A stretch of DNA of 64,000 bases from Acidobacteriota bacterium (GTDB lineage: Bacteria > Acidobacteriota > Blastocatellia > Pyrinomonadales > Pyrinomonadaceae). This document shows, piece by piece, positions 17,901 to 27,198 of the stretch. The notes beneath the pieces are model-generated. The model was not told where the DNA came from and did no database searches. It saw nothing but the letters and a program-made list of their open reading frames with translations. Every line of letters starts with the position of its first letter. Position 1 is the stretch's first letter. A program made the position numbers and the translations under genes. Location: contig JADJBB010000021.1 of the NCBI GenBank assembly GCA_016703965.1, positions 1,984,001 to 2,048,000 on the forward strand. Direction: 5' to 3'.

Positions 17901-19143
17901 TTGTTTCGCCCTTCCATTTGAACGGGCCGCTCGTATCGTGTTTTCGGCGGCTCACTACCAACTTGTTTCCTTCCCAACGCCGGCGGCGAAATCCCAGAAG
18001 GTGAAATATTTGCAGTGGGAACAGGCGGGCAACGCCTGTGTCGACCAGCAAGGTCGACGGGTCGCCGGGCATTCGGCTCACGCCGGGAAGAATATGGATG
18101 ATCCGCTGTATTCCTATCCGGCGAACAACACCTGAAAGCCAGAGCCAGAAGGGCGAGATCTGACGCCCAATAAAAAAGCCGTCCTCGCCAAGTTTCTGGT
18201 ATAAGGGCATTAGTAGAAGCCCTGTTTCAAGAGCCGTAACCGGACCCGAACTATCATTCCCGAGGACGTCGCCTTTCCTTATCGGGTCGAAATTATTAAA
18301 GCCGGGCTTCATTTGAAATGTATTCTCGGGCACGATCGCGTGCCGGTGGCGAACCTCAAAGATCCGCGAATCATATTTTCCGGTGGAAAGCAGATCGCGA
18401 TCGACATTCAGGCTCGGAAGCTTTTCCGCCTTCAGGATCCCGGAATTGACCAGCGCGAGACGGACCATCGCTTTATGGGTTTCTATAGTCTTGGTTGAAT
18501 CGTGCTGTCCGCCTTCAAATCCGAGAGTGACGGCTCCGGCGTTGTTGAGATACTCAAGCATTGTGCCGTCGAGTTGTTCCTCAATACCGAGCAGGATGGT
18601 TACGGGGAACTTCTGAGCGAACTCGCGGTTTCGGAGTGTATCACCAACGGTCGCAAACGGCATTCCGTCCGCAGATGTCGAATGCAGGTCAAGAACAAAG
18701 ACTTCGTCCATCGCGGTGATCAGGATCCCGTCAAGTTCTTGATCGAGCTCCGTGAGTTCGATACCTTCCGAGGTTTTTTGGAGCTCGGCCGACCCGACGA
18801 TCGACATATTGTGCGGCGTCCAGTGCCGGTTCAGATCGCTGTCAATAAACCTAACTTTCTTTGAGATCGCTCGCGTATTCCCAGCCATAAAATACACTCG
18901 GCCATCTAAGGAATCCCGCAGGTCAGAAAGCTCGTCAACCAGTTCCAATAGTGCAGCTGCTCCTGCATATTCATTTCCATGAAGTCCTCCGACGACAACT
19001 AGGGTCGGACCGCTCCCTCTGCCGATAAAAGCCCCGATCAGATGCTCGCCTGCCGATATGTTCATGATCGAGTGAGCGCTGTTTACGGGCTGGCAGATGT
19101 CAGGAGCCTTTGTGCTTTCGCTTATATGAAGGGTATTCATCAC
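17890..19143 (-). CDS. Succinylglutamate desuccinylase/aspartoacylase-family zinc hydrolase
   Basis: A 417-residue protein with the M14-like zinc site: VVGGLHGNEYAG (H and E ligands), DSDLNRHW, and VLDLHSTSADG (His ligand). A catalytic Glu is likely in TLGFEGGQHDS. The family removes acyl groups from amino acids or cleaves amide bonds. The first about 300 residues match the enzyme; the rest contains LWLSGVVRRIGIQRIIHILPGVSRMPGDPSTLLVD and ends in a basic tail, with no clear second domain. It overlaps the GCS2-CBS ligase, suggesting that one enzyme makes and the other breaks a glutamyl or acyl amide; this is inferred from coupling. Confidence 0.82.
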   Translation of the reverse strand: MMNTLHISESTKAPDICQPVNSAHSIMNISAGEHLIGAFIGRGSGPTLVVVGGLHGNEYAGAAALLELVDELSDLRDSLDGRVYFMAGNTRAISKKVRFIDSDLNRHWTPHNMSIVGSAELQKTSEGIELTELDQELDGILITAMDEVFVLDLHSTSADGMPFATVGDTLRNREFAQKFPVTILLGIEEQLDGTMLEYLNNAGAVTLGFEGGQHDSTKTIETHKAMVRLALVNSGILKAEKLPSLNVDRDLLSTGKYDSRIFEVRHRHAIVPENTFQMKPGFNNFDPIRKGDVLGNDSSGPVTALETGLLLMPLYQKLGEDGFFIGRQISPFWLWLSGVVRRIGIQRIIHILPGVSRMPGDPSTLLVDTGVARLFPLQIFHLLGFRRRRWEGNKLVVSRRKHDTSGPFKWKGETNGR

Positions 19144-19470
19144 TCAAGCGATAGGCAATTGGCGTTCCTGTTTGACCAGCACGGGAGGATCAGGAAAATG
19201 CAGTGAAAATCGGAGCGACACCAACGACTGAGGACTGAGGAATGCGGGAGTTTTTATGAAGTATCGCGGAAAACTTCGCGCTCGAAATGGAATTAAAATA
19301 GGCGGGCCAGGCCATAGCCCGGACACCGCCTATTATCAACAAGGGCTGCCGAGTGAACTCTCTTACCAGTAAAGCCCGGAGCGTGCTTGTTGATTGTCTC
19401 CAACAAATCAGCAATCGCTAAGAACTTCCACAAACACACAAACTGATTACCAGAGTTCGATCTTCGGAGC
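19144..19470. other. Intergenic region between nickel permease and aspartoacylase genes
   Basis: 327 bp with no convincing coding sequence. It contains an imperfect hairpin (TAGGCGG...CCGCCTA, about 19301-19334) and is the likely site of the end of the hydrogenase operon and the promoter of the downstream unit. I recognise no riboswitch core. Confidence 0.5.
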
Positions 19471-20232
19471 CTAGCGGGACATGAAAAGTTCCTGGGTAAA
19501 GCCAATGTCGAAGACCATGAAGATACCGAATCCGAGGCTAAAAAGCCCCGCACCGCCTCGTAAGAGCCATTCTGCCAGGCCAAGGCGTTTCGCCGTGAAA
19601 TGGAACGGCAATCCGATCAGAGCACTCATAAGCATCATCCCGCCGATCGAACCAATTCCGAAAACAAGAATATAGATGGCCCCAACCACCGGGGAAGTGA
19701 TGGTCGAAAGGATCAAAAGCATCAACGCCCCGCTTCCAGCGAGTCCATGGATCATCCCTACGATGAGCGGACGAGGACTGAGTTTTAGCCCGTGATGGCT
19801 TTGTGTTTCAAGAGGTTGAGAGCTCGAATGGACGTTTGCCGCGTCATGAGTGTGGGGATGGACATGAACGATCCCGCCGTGGCGGTGGACGTGCCAGTGG
19901 ATCTGGCCGCCGCGGACTGCTTTTATTAATGCGTCCGATCCAAGGGCAATCAACATTAGGCCAACCCCGAATTCGAGGGCAAGAGCCATTCGTGGCCCGA
20001 TCTCGAAATGAAGCACGATCACCAAGATTCCCGCGATCAACAAAGAAATGGTATGGCCTACGCCCCAAAGTCCGCCGACCAAGAAAGCGCTCCAAATGCT
20101 CTTGCGTTCGCTAACGATCGTCGAGACCGCTGCCAGATGATCGGGCTCTGTCGCGTGCTTAAGACCAAGAAGAAAGCTGAAGAGTAGGAGCGATGCGACT
20201 GAGAGAATGGCCATTTTTTTGCGATTTAACAA
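19471..20232 (-). CDS. Nickel/cobalt permease of the NicO/HupE-like type
   Basis: A 253-residue membrane protein with about six helices. The first carries HATEPDH, the HX4DH nickel/cobalt permease signature. A histidine-rich loop after helix 3 (HWHVHRHGGIVHVHPHTHD) is a probable metal-capture segment. Its start overlaps the hypE stop by 7 nt, so it is the last gene of the hydrogenase operon and most likely supplies Ni2+ for the active site. ATG at 20214 is an alternative start. Confidence 0.87.
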   Translation of the reverse strand: MLNRKKMAILSVASLLLFSFLLGLKHATEPDHLAAVSTIVSERKSIWSAFLVGGLWGVGHTISLLIAGILVIVLHFEIGPRMALALEFGVGLMLIALGSDALIKAVRGGQIHWHVHRHGGIVHVHPHTHDAANVHSSSQPLETQSHHGLKLSPRPLIVGMIHGLAGSGALMLLILSTITSPVVGAIYILVFGIGSIGGMMLMSALIGLPFHFTAKRLGLAEWLLRGGAGLFSLGFGIFMVFDIGFTQELFMSR

Positions 20233-21281
20233 ATTCGCGGAAGCTGCTCGCCGGAGAACATGTCGACGATCCTCGTTGCGCCGATCAAGCTCTTGACAGT
20301 AACCCCGCCGCTCTTATTAGCCGAGACCGAACCGATCTGCGCAGCGCTGGTATCGACAGAATGTGCGTTTATCACCGCGATTGCCAGGTCGGCCTCGCCG
20401 GCCGGTACAAACGCGATAAAACGGCCTTCGTTGGCGAGGTACATCGGATCAAATCCAAGTATCTCACAAGCTCCCTTTACATCCTCGCGAACATCGATCC
20501 TTTCTTCGATGATATTGATGTCAAATCCGGAGGCCTCGGCGATCTCGACAAGAGCGCTGGCCAGTCCGCCGCGTGTTAGATCCCGGAGGCAATGAACTTC
20601 AATACCGTGAGCAAAGAGATCCCCGACCGTCAACGCCAGAGGTGCACAGTCGCTTTCGATCACTGTTTCAAACTCGAGTCCTTCACGGGCTGCCATAATA
20701 GCGATCCCGTGACGGCCAAGGTCGCCGCTGAGGATTATTGCGTCACCGGGACGGACGCTGTTCGGCGAAATAGAAAGGCCATGTTCTATAATGCCTACAC
20801 CGGCGGTATTTATGAATATCTCGTCGCCTTTTCCACGGTCAACCACCTTCGTGTCGCCCGTTACGAGGTCAACGCCGGCGGCATCCGCCGCGGCCTTCAT
20901 CGACTGAACGATCCGCCATAGTTTTTCTGTTTCCATCCCTTCTTCGAGGATAAACCCCGCGCTCAGGTACAGAGGCCGTGCGCCGCACATCGCAAGATCG
21001 TTGACGGTGCCGGTGACTGAAAGGGAACCGATGTCACCGCCTGGGAAAAAGAGAGGTTTTACGACGTAAGAATCCGTCGTGAAAGCGAGCCGTGCATCAC
21101 CCACGCCGAAAACGGCACCGTCGTGCCGAACATCCATCATTGGATTACGAAATGCGGGCACGAAAACCTTTTCGATGAGCTCGTGCATCAATATTCCGCC
21201 GCCGCCATGGGCCATCATTACTCGCGGATAGTTCGATATTGGCAAGGGGCAAACGGGGGCAAATGCTGCTTTTTGATTCAT
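20226..21281 (-). CDS. hypE: Hydrogenase maturation protein HypE
   Basis: 351 residues, the usual HypE length. It opens with a conserved MMAHGGGGILMHELI segment and ends in PRIC, the invariant C-terminal cysteine that accepts the carbamoyl group from HypF and dehydrates it to a thiocyanate, the source of the active-site CN ligands. PurM/AIR-synthase-like ATP-binding motifs are seen (DSYVVKPLFFPGGDIGSLSV, GDTKVVDRG). It lies 10 nt after hypD. Confidence 0.96.
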   Translation of the reverse strand: MNQKAAFAPVCPLPISNYPRVMMAHGGGGILMHELIEKVFVPAFRNPMMDVRHDGAVFGVGDARLAFTTDSYVVKPLFFPGGDIGSLSVTGTVNDLAMCGARPLYLSAGFILEEGMETEKLWRIVQSMKAAADAAGVDLVTGDTKVVDRGKGDEIFINTAGVGIIEHGLSISPNSVRPGDAIILSGDLGRHGIAIMAAREGLEFETVIESDCAPLALTVGDLFAHGIEVHCLRDLTRGGLASALVEIAEASGFDINIIEERIDVREDVKGACEILGFDPMYLANEGRFIAFVPAGEADLAIAVINAHSVDTSAAQIGSVSANKSGGVTVKSLIGATRIVDMFSGEQLPRIC

Positions 21282-21291
21282 GTTTCACCTC

Positions 21292-22398
21292 TCACGCGGC
21301 CTGCTGCCGAGCTGCATGCCGGCGATAGCGGTAATAGGCGGCGCAGGCTCCCTCGTTCGAAACCATGGTCGCGCCGAACGGATGTTCCGGCGTACAGCGA
21401 GTACCAAAAGCCGGGCAATCGTGCGGTTTCTTGATCCCCTGAAGCACGAGCCCGCTAATGCATTCTGCGGGTTCTTCTGCTGTGTATGACGCGAGAGCAA
21501 ATCGCTTCTCGGCGTCGAATTCAGCATATTCATCAGTTAGGCCGAGGCCGCTTTCAGGAATTTCGCCCACACCGCGCCACTTTCTGAGTACTACACGGAA
21601 TACCTTTTCGATCAGATCCTTGGCAGGCAGGTTACCCTCACGCTGTACGTAACGAGCATATTGATTCTCCACCTCGCAGCGGCCTTCTTCGAGCTGCTTT
21701 ATTGCCATATATATACCCTGAAGAATATCAACCGGCTCAAAGCCCGTGACGACGATCGGGACGTGGTATTTCTTCGCGATAGGTTCGTATTCGGTGTAAC
21801 CCATTACGGTGCAAACGTGACCCGCTGCTAGGAACGCCTGAACGCGATTTTGAGGTGATGAAAGCACCGCTTCGATCGCTGGCGGGACGAGAACGTGTGA
21901 GACGAGTAGCGAAAAATTCCTAACACCGAGCTTTTTTGCCTGATAGACCGCCATGGCATTAGCCGGCGCCGTTGTTTCAAATCCGATGGCGAAGAATACG
22001 ACCTCTTTTCGTGGATTATCGAGTGCGATCTTTAGCGCGTCGAGCGGGGAATATACGATTCTCACATCGCCGCCGTTCGCCTTGACCATCAACAGATCCT
22101 GTTCCGATCCCGGAACCCGAAGCATATCGCCGAACGAACAAAATATGGCCTTTGGTCCGGAGGCGATCATTATCGCTTTGTCGATCAATTCCAGCGGCGT
22201 GACGCATACCGGACAGCCGGGGCCGTGAACGAGCGTGATCTTATCGGGAAGGAGTTCGTCAATGCCGAATTTGACGATCGAATGCGTTTGCCCGCCGCAC
22301 ACTTCCATAAGTGTCCAGTCGCGGGTCGTGATACGTTCTATCGCTCTGCAAAACCGTGCCGCTTCCTCTGCTCCGCGATATTCATCAACATATTTCAT
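21292..22398 (-). CDS. hypD: Hydrogenase maturation protein HypD
   Basis: 368 residues. The HypD signatures are present: MEVCGGQTHSI, HGPGCPVCVTP, FAIGFETTAP and CTVMGYTEYEP, plus a C-terminal cysteine region with a [4Fe-4S] site (CISGLVLQGIKKPHDCPAF, then CTPEHPFGATMVSNEGAC). HypD with HypC forms the scaffold on which Fe(CN)2CO is built. ATG 22398 overlaps the hypC stop (ATGA). Confidence 0.96.
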   Translation of the reverse strand: MKYVDEYRGAEEAARFCRAIERITTRDWTLMEVCGGQTHSIVKFGIDELLPDKITLVHGPGCPVCVTPLELIDKAIMIASGPKAIFCSFGDMLRVPGSEQDLLMVKANGGDVRIVYSPLDALKIALDNPRKEVVFFAIGFETTAPANAMAVYQAKKLGVRNFSLLVSHVLVPPAIEAVLSSPQNRVQAFLAAGHVCTVMGYTEYEPIAKKYHVPIVVTGFEPVDILQGIYMAIKQLEEGRCEVENQYARYVQREGNLPAKDLIEKVFRVVLRKWRGVGEIPESGLGLTDEYAEFDAEKRFALASYTAEEPAECISGLVLQGIKKPHDCPAFGTRCTPEHPFGATMVSNEGACAAYYRYRRHAARQQAA

Positions 22399-22649
22399 GC
22401 GAAGCCCTCCGTCAGTTCACCGAGTTCATCCATATCTCTAAGGTATGTAAATACCTTTGTTGCTTCTTCTTCATCGACTATGGTCAGGGCAAAACCAACA
22501 TGAACGAGAACGTAATTGCCGACTTTCGCCTCGGGAACATAGGCGAGGTTAACTTCTTTGACGATGCCGCCGAAATTGACCCTGCCGGTACGAAATGTCG
22601 GATCAAACCCGTCGATGCTTACCAATTTTCCCGGTACGGCTAGGCACAT
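22395..22649 (-). CDS. hypC: Hydrogenase maturation chaperone HypC
   Basis: 84 residues starting MCLAVPGKLVSIDG; the Cys2 after Met removal is the ligand that holds iron and contacts the large-subunit precursor. The rest is the small beta-barrel typical of HypC/HybG (VNFGGIVKEVNLAYVPEAKVGNYVLVHVGFA). It overlaps hypF by 10 nt and hypD by 4 nt. Confidence 0.96.
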   Translation of the reverse strand: MCLAVPGKLVSIDGFDPTFRTGRVNFGGIVKEVNLAYVPEAKVGNYVLVHVGFALTIVDEEEATKVFTYLRDMDELGELTEGFA

Positions 22650-24997
22650 AGTGCTGTCCTCCTATCGTTGCTTGCTCTCGTTTTTTCAACCTGCCGCACA
22701 TATCGAGCGGCAGCAATGGTCTGTCCGAGTGCTATACCGCCGTCGTTTGTCGGCACTCGCTGATGCCAGTACGGCCGGAAACCCTCTTCCCGCAGACGAT
22801 CCACAGCACGCTCGAGCAGATATTTATTTTGAAAACACCCACCCGAGAGGGCAACGGCATTTTCTCCAACACGTTTCGCGACGCTAATGATCGTCTCGAC
22901 CAGCATATTATGAAACCGTGCTGAGATCAGTGCCCGGCAGACGCCGGATTGTGTGTCAGCTATAATATCGGAGATCGCTCTGCCCCAATCGACGACGAGA
23001 CAGCCGTCTTCGCCGGTGGTGAGACTGCAGTCGTAGCGTTCGTCCGGATGCAGTGCAGAGATAGCAAATTCAAGCTCCATCGCCGCCTGGCCTTCGAAAC
23101 GAACCGTTTGCCGAAGACCAATTATTGACGAAACAGCGTCAAACAGGCGTCCGACACTCGACGTCATAGGTGAATTGATGTGTTTTACAAGCATGCTCTT
23201 TATCAGTGCAAGTTCTGAGGTGTCAAACGACTTAACCGGGTGCAGGTCGTCCATCGAAAAGACGTGATCGCCCAACTCTTCGAACAATATGCCGAGTGCT
23301 ACGCGTCTTGGTTCGCGAACCGCTTTGTCGCCGCCAGGTAGTGGAAATGTCCTGAAATGGGCCGCTCGAGTGAATCCATCGGCATCGACGCGGAGAAATT
23401 CTCCGCCCCATATAGTTCCATCGCCACCATAACCGGTACCGTCCCAGGCGATTCCTAAAACCGAGCCTTCGAGATCATTTTCTGCCATGCACGATAGGAT
23501 GTGCGCGTAATGATGCTGCACGGCGATCCTTGGTACCATTTGGCTGCGGGCATAGCGGGTCGAAAGATAATCAGGATGCTCATCACAAGCGATCAACTCG
23601 GGCGAAATGTCGTAAAGATCTTCGATGCTGTCGATGTCATTCCTGAAGGCGTCCATCGCCTGCGGCGTTTCGAGATCGCCAATATGCTGGCTGAGAAAAA
23701 TCTGATAGCCCGATGAGGCGGCTACAGTGTTCTTTAAATGGGCCCCGACGGCGAGCGTTGGAGCGGATCGCTCGTTTACTGTGATCGGAAGCGGAGCGAA
23801 TCCGCGTGACCGCCGGACGATTGATTGACGTCCGGCCATGATTCGAACAATTGAATCGTCCACATGGCGAACGATCGGGCGGTCGTGGACGAGGAATAGA
23901 TCAGCGATGCCATGGAGACGTTTTACCGCTTCGTTTTCATCGATACAGATCGGTTCGTCGGATAGATTGCCGCTTGTGGCGACGACAGGGAAACCGAGCT
24001 CACGCATCAGTAAATGATGCATCGGCGTATAGGGCAGCATACAGCCGAGATAAGGATTACAAGGGGCCACAAGATTCGAGATCTCTTTGTGAAGGCCTTT
24101 TCGTTTTAGGATGACGATCGGTCTTTCTGGTGATTCGAGAGCTCGCCGTTCGAGATCAGAGACTTCGCACACGGTTTCAACTGAGGCAGTTGAAGGCATC
24201 ATAAGCGCCAGTGGTTTTTCTTCACGATGTTTGCGTTTTCGAAGTAGCTTGATCGCATCGGAATTTGCGGCGTCAACCATCAGGTGGAATCCGCCGATGC
24301 CCTTGACCGCGACGATTCTGCCGTCTCGAATAGCTTTCGCCGCTGCAAGTAAAGCATCGTGGCTTACCGCGACAGATTTGCCGTGATCGTCCCAAAGCTT
24401 TAACTTTGGCCCGCAAGCCGGACATGCGTTCGGCTGAGCATGAAAGCGTCGATCAAGCGGATCACTATATTCAGCCTGACAATCCGGACACATGGTAAAT
24501 TGTCGCATCGTCGTATTCGGACGATCGTAGGGAAGCGAGGTGATGATCGAATAGCGCGGTCCGCAGTTTGTGCAGTTTGTGAATGGATATAAATAACGTC
24601 GATCCAACGGGTCGAATATCTCTCGCAGGCAGTCGCGGCACGTCCCGATGTCGGGCATCACGACTGCCGTTTTCGAACCATTAGACTCGCTTTCGCGGAT
24701 CTCAAATTTCAAGAAACCGATCGGATCCAGGAACGAACTTTCGAGGCTATGAATGAAAGACACGGGTGGCCGATCGCTTTCGATCCGAGATAAGAATGAA
24801 TGTAAAAGGGTTGGCGAACCTTCAACCTCGATGTTTACGCCCTGCGCGGAGTTGTTAACCCAGCCGGTCAGGTCCAACCCTGTAGCCAACCGAAAAATAA
24901 ATGGGCGAAACCCGACGCCCTGCACAGCTCCGCGTACATTGACGCGAAGTCGCTGAGATACGTCCTGGTGCTTTATCATTGGTGGTTTTGACGACAT
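22640..24997 (-). CDS. hypF: Carbamoyltransferase HypF
   Basis: 785 residues, full length. An N-terminal acylphosphatase domain (VRGAVQGVGFRPFIFRLA) is followed by two zinc-finger pairs (CRDC...CTNC and CPDC...CPAC), a YrdC-like domain (KGIGGFHLMVDA) and a Kae1-like C-terminal domain (VQHHYAHILSCM, LSGGCFQNKYL). HypF transfers the carbamoyl group of carbamoyl phosphate to the HypE C-terminal cysteine. It is 9 nt from hypB in the same unit. Confidence 0.96.
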   Translation of the reverse strand: MSSKPPMIKHQDVSQRLRVNVRGAVQGVGFRPFIFRLATGLDLTGWVNNSAQGVNIEVEGSPTLLHSFLSRIESDRPPVSFIHSLESSFLDPIGFLKFEIRESESNGSKTAVVMPDIGTCRDCLREIFDPLDRRYLYPFTNCTNCGPRYSIITSLPYDRPNTTMRQFTMCPDCQAEYSDPLDRRFHAQPNACPACGPKLKLWDDHGKSVAVSHDALLAAAKAIRDGRIVAVKGIGGFHLMVDAANSDAIKLLRKRKHREEKPLALMMPSTASVETVCEVSDLERRALESPERPIVILKRKGLHKEISNLVAPCNPYLGCMLPYTPMHHLLMRELGFPVVATSGNLSDEPICIDENEAVKRLHGIADLFLVHDRPIVRHVDDSIVRIMAGRQSIVRRSRGFAPLPITVNERSAPTLAVGAHLKNTVAASSGYQIFLSQHIGDLETPQAMDAFRNDIDSIEDLYDISPELIACDEHPDYLSTRYARSQMVPRIAVQHHYAHILSCMAENDLEGSVLGIAWDGTGYGGDGTIWGGEFLRVDADGFTRAAHFRTFPLPGGDKAVREPRRVALGILFEELGDHVFSMDDLHPVKSFDTSELALIKSMLVKHINSPMTSSVGRLFDAVSSIIGLRQTVRFEGQAAMELEFAISALHPDERYDCSLTTGEDGCLVVDWGRAISDIIADTQSGVCRALISARFHNMLVETIISVAKRVGENAVALSGGCFQNKYLLERAVDRLREEGFRPYWHQRVPTNDGGIALGQTIAAARYVRQVEKTRASNDRRTALCA

Positions 24998-25006
24998 ATT
25001 AATCGG

Positions 25007-25687
25007 CTAGTCAACACCGGCAGCGGCCGTAAGTGATAGCGGTTCGATCTTTTCTCTGAGCCATCTGACCCAGGTATCAACGCCTTCGCTGGTGCGGCAC
25101 GAGACCGGAAAGATCGGAGCGGTCGGATTTACGTCCTCGACATTCTGCACGAGTTCCTCGATCGAAACGCCACTGTATGGCAGCAGGTCCATCTTGTTTA
25201 GCACGACAGCGTCGGCCTCATGGAACATCAGCGGATATTTCTTTGGCTTTTCAGCTCCCTCGACCGTGCTAAAAACCATCACTTTAAGATCCTCGCCGAG
25301 GTTGAATTCGGCGGGGCAGACGAGGTTGCCGACGTTTTCGATGATCAGCAGATTGAATTTCGTCACATCAAAACCGTGGAGTGAGTTGTGAACCATCTGA
25401 GCATCCAGGTGACATACCGAGCCCGTGGTTATCTGATATGCCGGTACGCCCAAAGCGGCAATTCTGTCCGCATCCAGCGTCGTAACCAGATCGCCCTCGA
25501 TCACGCCGATACGATAGTCGTCCTTAAGCTGACGAATTGTGGCCTCAAGCAGGGAAGTCTTGCCCGCGCCGGGAGCGGACATCAGATTTATTACGTATAG
25601 TCCGTGGGTATCGAAAAACGCACGGTTTTCCGCCGCGGTCTCTTCGTTCCCTCCCATGATGTCTTCGCCTATCGGTATTTTGTGCAT
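25007..25687 (-). CDS. hypB: Nickel-inserting GTPase HypB
   Basis: 226 residues with a P-loop MSAPGAGKTSLLE, IEGDLVTTLDADRI, the HLDAQMVH segment and the NKMDLLPY base-recognition motif. The nickel-site cysteine occurs in NVGNLVCPAEFNLGE. The N-terminus lacks the long histidine-rich nickel-storage stretch of some HypB proteins; in this operon a His-rich loop is found in the nickel permease instead. HypA follows immediately upstream. Confidence 0.96.
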   Translation of the reverse strand: MHKIPIGEDIMGGNEETAAENRAFFDTHGLYVINLMSAPGAGKTSLLEATIRQLKDDYRIGVIEGDLVTTLDADRIAALGVPAYQITTGSVCHLDAQMVHNSLHGFDVTKFNLLIIENVGNLVCPAEFNLGEDLKVMVFSTVEGAEKPKKYPLMFHEADAVVLNKMDLLPYSGVSIEELVQNVEDVNPTAPIFPVSCRTSEGVDTWVRWLREKIEPLSLTAAAGVD

Positions 25688-25688
25688 A

Positions 25689-26039
25689 TCATTCTCCCTC
25701 GTCGAGATCGATGTAATCGACCGTCATATCGCGGCCCGCAATTATATTGAGTTCGCAGCCACATATTTGGCAGGAAAGTTTGAGGTCGCCTAGTCTGCAT
25801 TCCACTTCTCCGCACTCGCCGCAAACAGCTTTGAGCTTTATGACCTCGATCTCGATCTCGGCATTTGAAGCAGGCGTATCTTTTTTCAACACTTCGAACG
25901 CAAAATCAAGCGAGTCTTTGACCGCACCGCTGAATTCGCCGATCGAAAGCTTGATCTTTCGTATCTTTGCAGCCCCGTGCTTGCTCGCCTCGCCAAATGC
26001 AATATCGAATACACTCTGTGCAATCGCCATTTCGTGCAT
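25689..26039 (-). CDS. hypA: Nickel metallochaperone HypA
   Basis: 116 residues. MHEMAIAQSV has the conserved N-terminal MHE nickel ligand, and two CXXC pairs (CGEC and CQIC) form the structural zinc site. It hands nickel to HypB and the large subunit. It starts 2 nt after the maturation-protease stop. Confidence 0.96.
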   Translation of the reverse strand: MHEMAIAQSVFDIAFGEASKHGAAKIRKIKLSIGEFSGAVKDSLDFAFEVLKKDTPASNAEIEIEVIKLKAVCGECGEVECRLGDLKLSCQICGCELNIIAGRDMTVDYIDLDEGE

Positions 26040-26041
26040 AT

Positions 26042-26518
26042 TCAGTGAGCCAGGAAAGCTTCGTCCAAAACCATTCGAGCGACTTGCGGCACAGCGGCCT
26101 CGAGTTCGGGTGAAAGTCCCATTTCCATGTCCTGTAGGTCAGAGATAGACACTGCAAAGAGCGTAACGTCAGGCACTTTGCCCATTAAATAAAATGCGTC
26201 GAGCAGGTCTTTGAGCCCGATGTCATGAGCGGTTAGCGTATTTGGATAATCGGTCGAGAATTTCGGCCTCAGCCTCCGCACGCTCCCAGCTTTCTGGCCG
26301 TCAATTGTCGCGTCGATCAGGATGACGCGTTTTGCATCCTGCATTGGTTCTAAGAGGAGAAAGCTGCCTACGCCGCCGTCCAATAATTCAGTGTCCGCCG
26401 GCAAGGCAGATTTCTCCAGGCTATTAATAACGTGGACGCCAATACCCTCGTCGCCCATCAGAATATTCCCGATCCCGAGGATCAGGGTCTTGGGTCGATT
26501 AACGGTTGAGTTCATCAT
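26042..26518 (-). CDS. hyaD: [NiFe]-hydrogenase maturation endopeptidase (HyaD/HybD family)
   Basis: About 158 residues from ATG 26518 (or 26515), preferred over a longer upstream frame because homology begins at TLILGIGNILMGDEGIGVHV. Metal-binding acidic and His residues occur in GDEGIG, ILIDATIDG and LTAHDIGL, as expected for the protease that removes the large-subunit C-terminal tail once nickel is in place. It overlaps the cytochrome b gene by about 20 nt. Confidence 0.93.
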   Translation of the reverse strand: MMNSTVNRPKTLILGIGNILMGDEGIGVHVINSLEKSALPADTELLDGGVGSFLLLEPMQDAKRVILIDATIDGQKAGSVRRLRPKFSTDYPNTLTAHDIGLKDLLDAFYLMGKVPDVTLFAVSISDLQDMEMGLSPELEAAVPQVARMVLDEAFLAH

Positions 26519-27188
26519 CTTTTTCAAATTTCCATCCGCCGAGCATCGACGACATGTCGCCCCGGCCTTCGACGTAGTCGTGGTAAAAGACCAGGTATAC
26601 ATGAATAATCGAAAAGACCGCGAACGCCCACATGACCATGTGGTGCCACACTCTCACGTTAGCGTCGCCCCCCATTAACGGAATTATCCATACAAAAAGC
26701 TTGGGAATTAACGAATCGCTCATGCTCGCATAAAGTCCGAACCCTGAAATAACCTGGAAGAGAAATACTAGAAATAGGCCAACGTAGGTCAGGCTTGCAA
26801 GATAGTTGTGGCCGATCGAGATCTTCCCTTTGAGCTTGAGCTGCAGGATATCGATCCTGACCGTTTCCCACATATCGCGGAACTGCTCTTTATTTACCGG
26901 AAAAAAGCTCGACCAACGGGCGAACTGGTTCCCAACAAAGCCCCAGTAGAATCGAAAAAAGAAATTGAAAAACACGATATAGCCGGCCGCAAAATGCAAA
27001 AAGCGGGTCCAACCGAACCAGTACTGCATATATGCTTCGTTTGATCGCATCAAGACCTGTGGGTTACCGATGAGAAAACCGGTAACCATCAGAACGAGGA
27101 TCGCGATCGCGTTGATCCAGTGAAAGATGCGTACGGGCAATTCCCAGACATAAACCCGGCGATAGGACATTGGTTGAGCTGTTGCCAT
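26499..27188 (-). CDS. hyaC: Hydrogenase b-type cytochrome subunit (HyaC/HupC)
   Basis: A 229-residue membrane protein with four helices and haem-ligand histidines (LPVRIFHWINAIAILVLM, FLHFAAGYIV, VRVWHHMVMWAF, IHVYLVFYHD). It anchors the hydrogenase dimer on the outer face of the membrane and passes electrons to quinone. AGGAGG lies 6 nt before ATG 27188. It sits between the large subunit and the protease, the common order in group 1 operons. Confidence 0.95.
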   Translation of the reverse strand: MATAQPMSYRRVYVWELPVRIFHWINAIAILVLMVTGFLIGNPQVLMRSNEAYMQYWFGWTRFLHFAAGYIVFFNFFFRFYWGFVGNQFARWSSFFPVNKEQFRDMWETVRIDILQLKLKGKISIGHNYLASLTYVGLFLVFLFQVISGFGLYASMSDSLIPKLFVWIIPLMGGDANVRVWHHMVMWAFAVFSIIHVYLVFYHDYVEGRGDMSSMLGGWKFEKDDELNR

Positions 27189-27198
27189 GGTTCACCTC

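Noticed and set aside
19301..19420. Riboswitch (nickel/cobalt type) near the permease gene
   Set aside because: The hairpin lies downstream of the permease gene and I cannot match any known conserved riboswitch core.
26519..26602. A longer N-terminus for the hydrogenase protease
   Set aside because: The extra residues lie wholly within the cytochrome b gene and show no family similarity; the start at 26518 fits the family.
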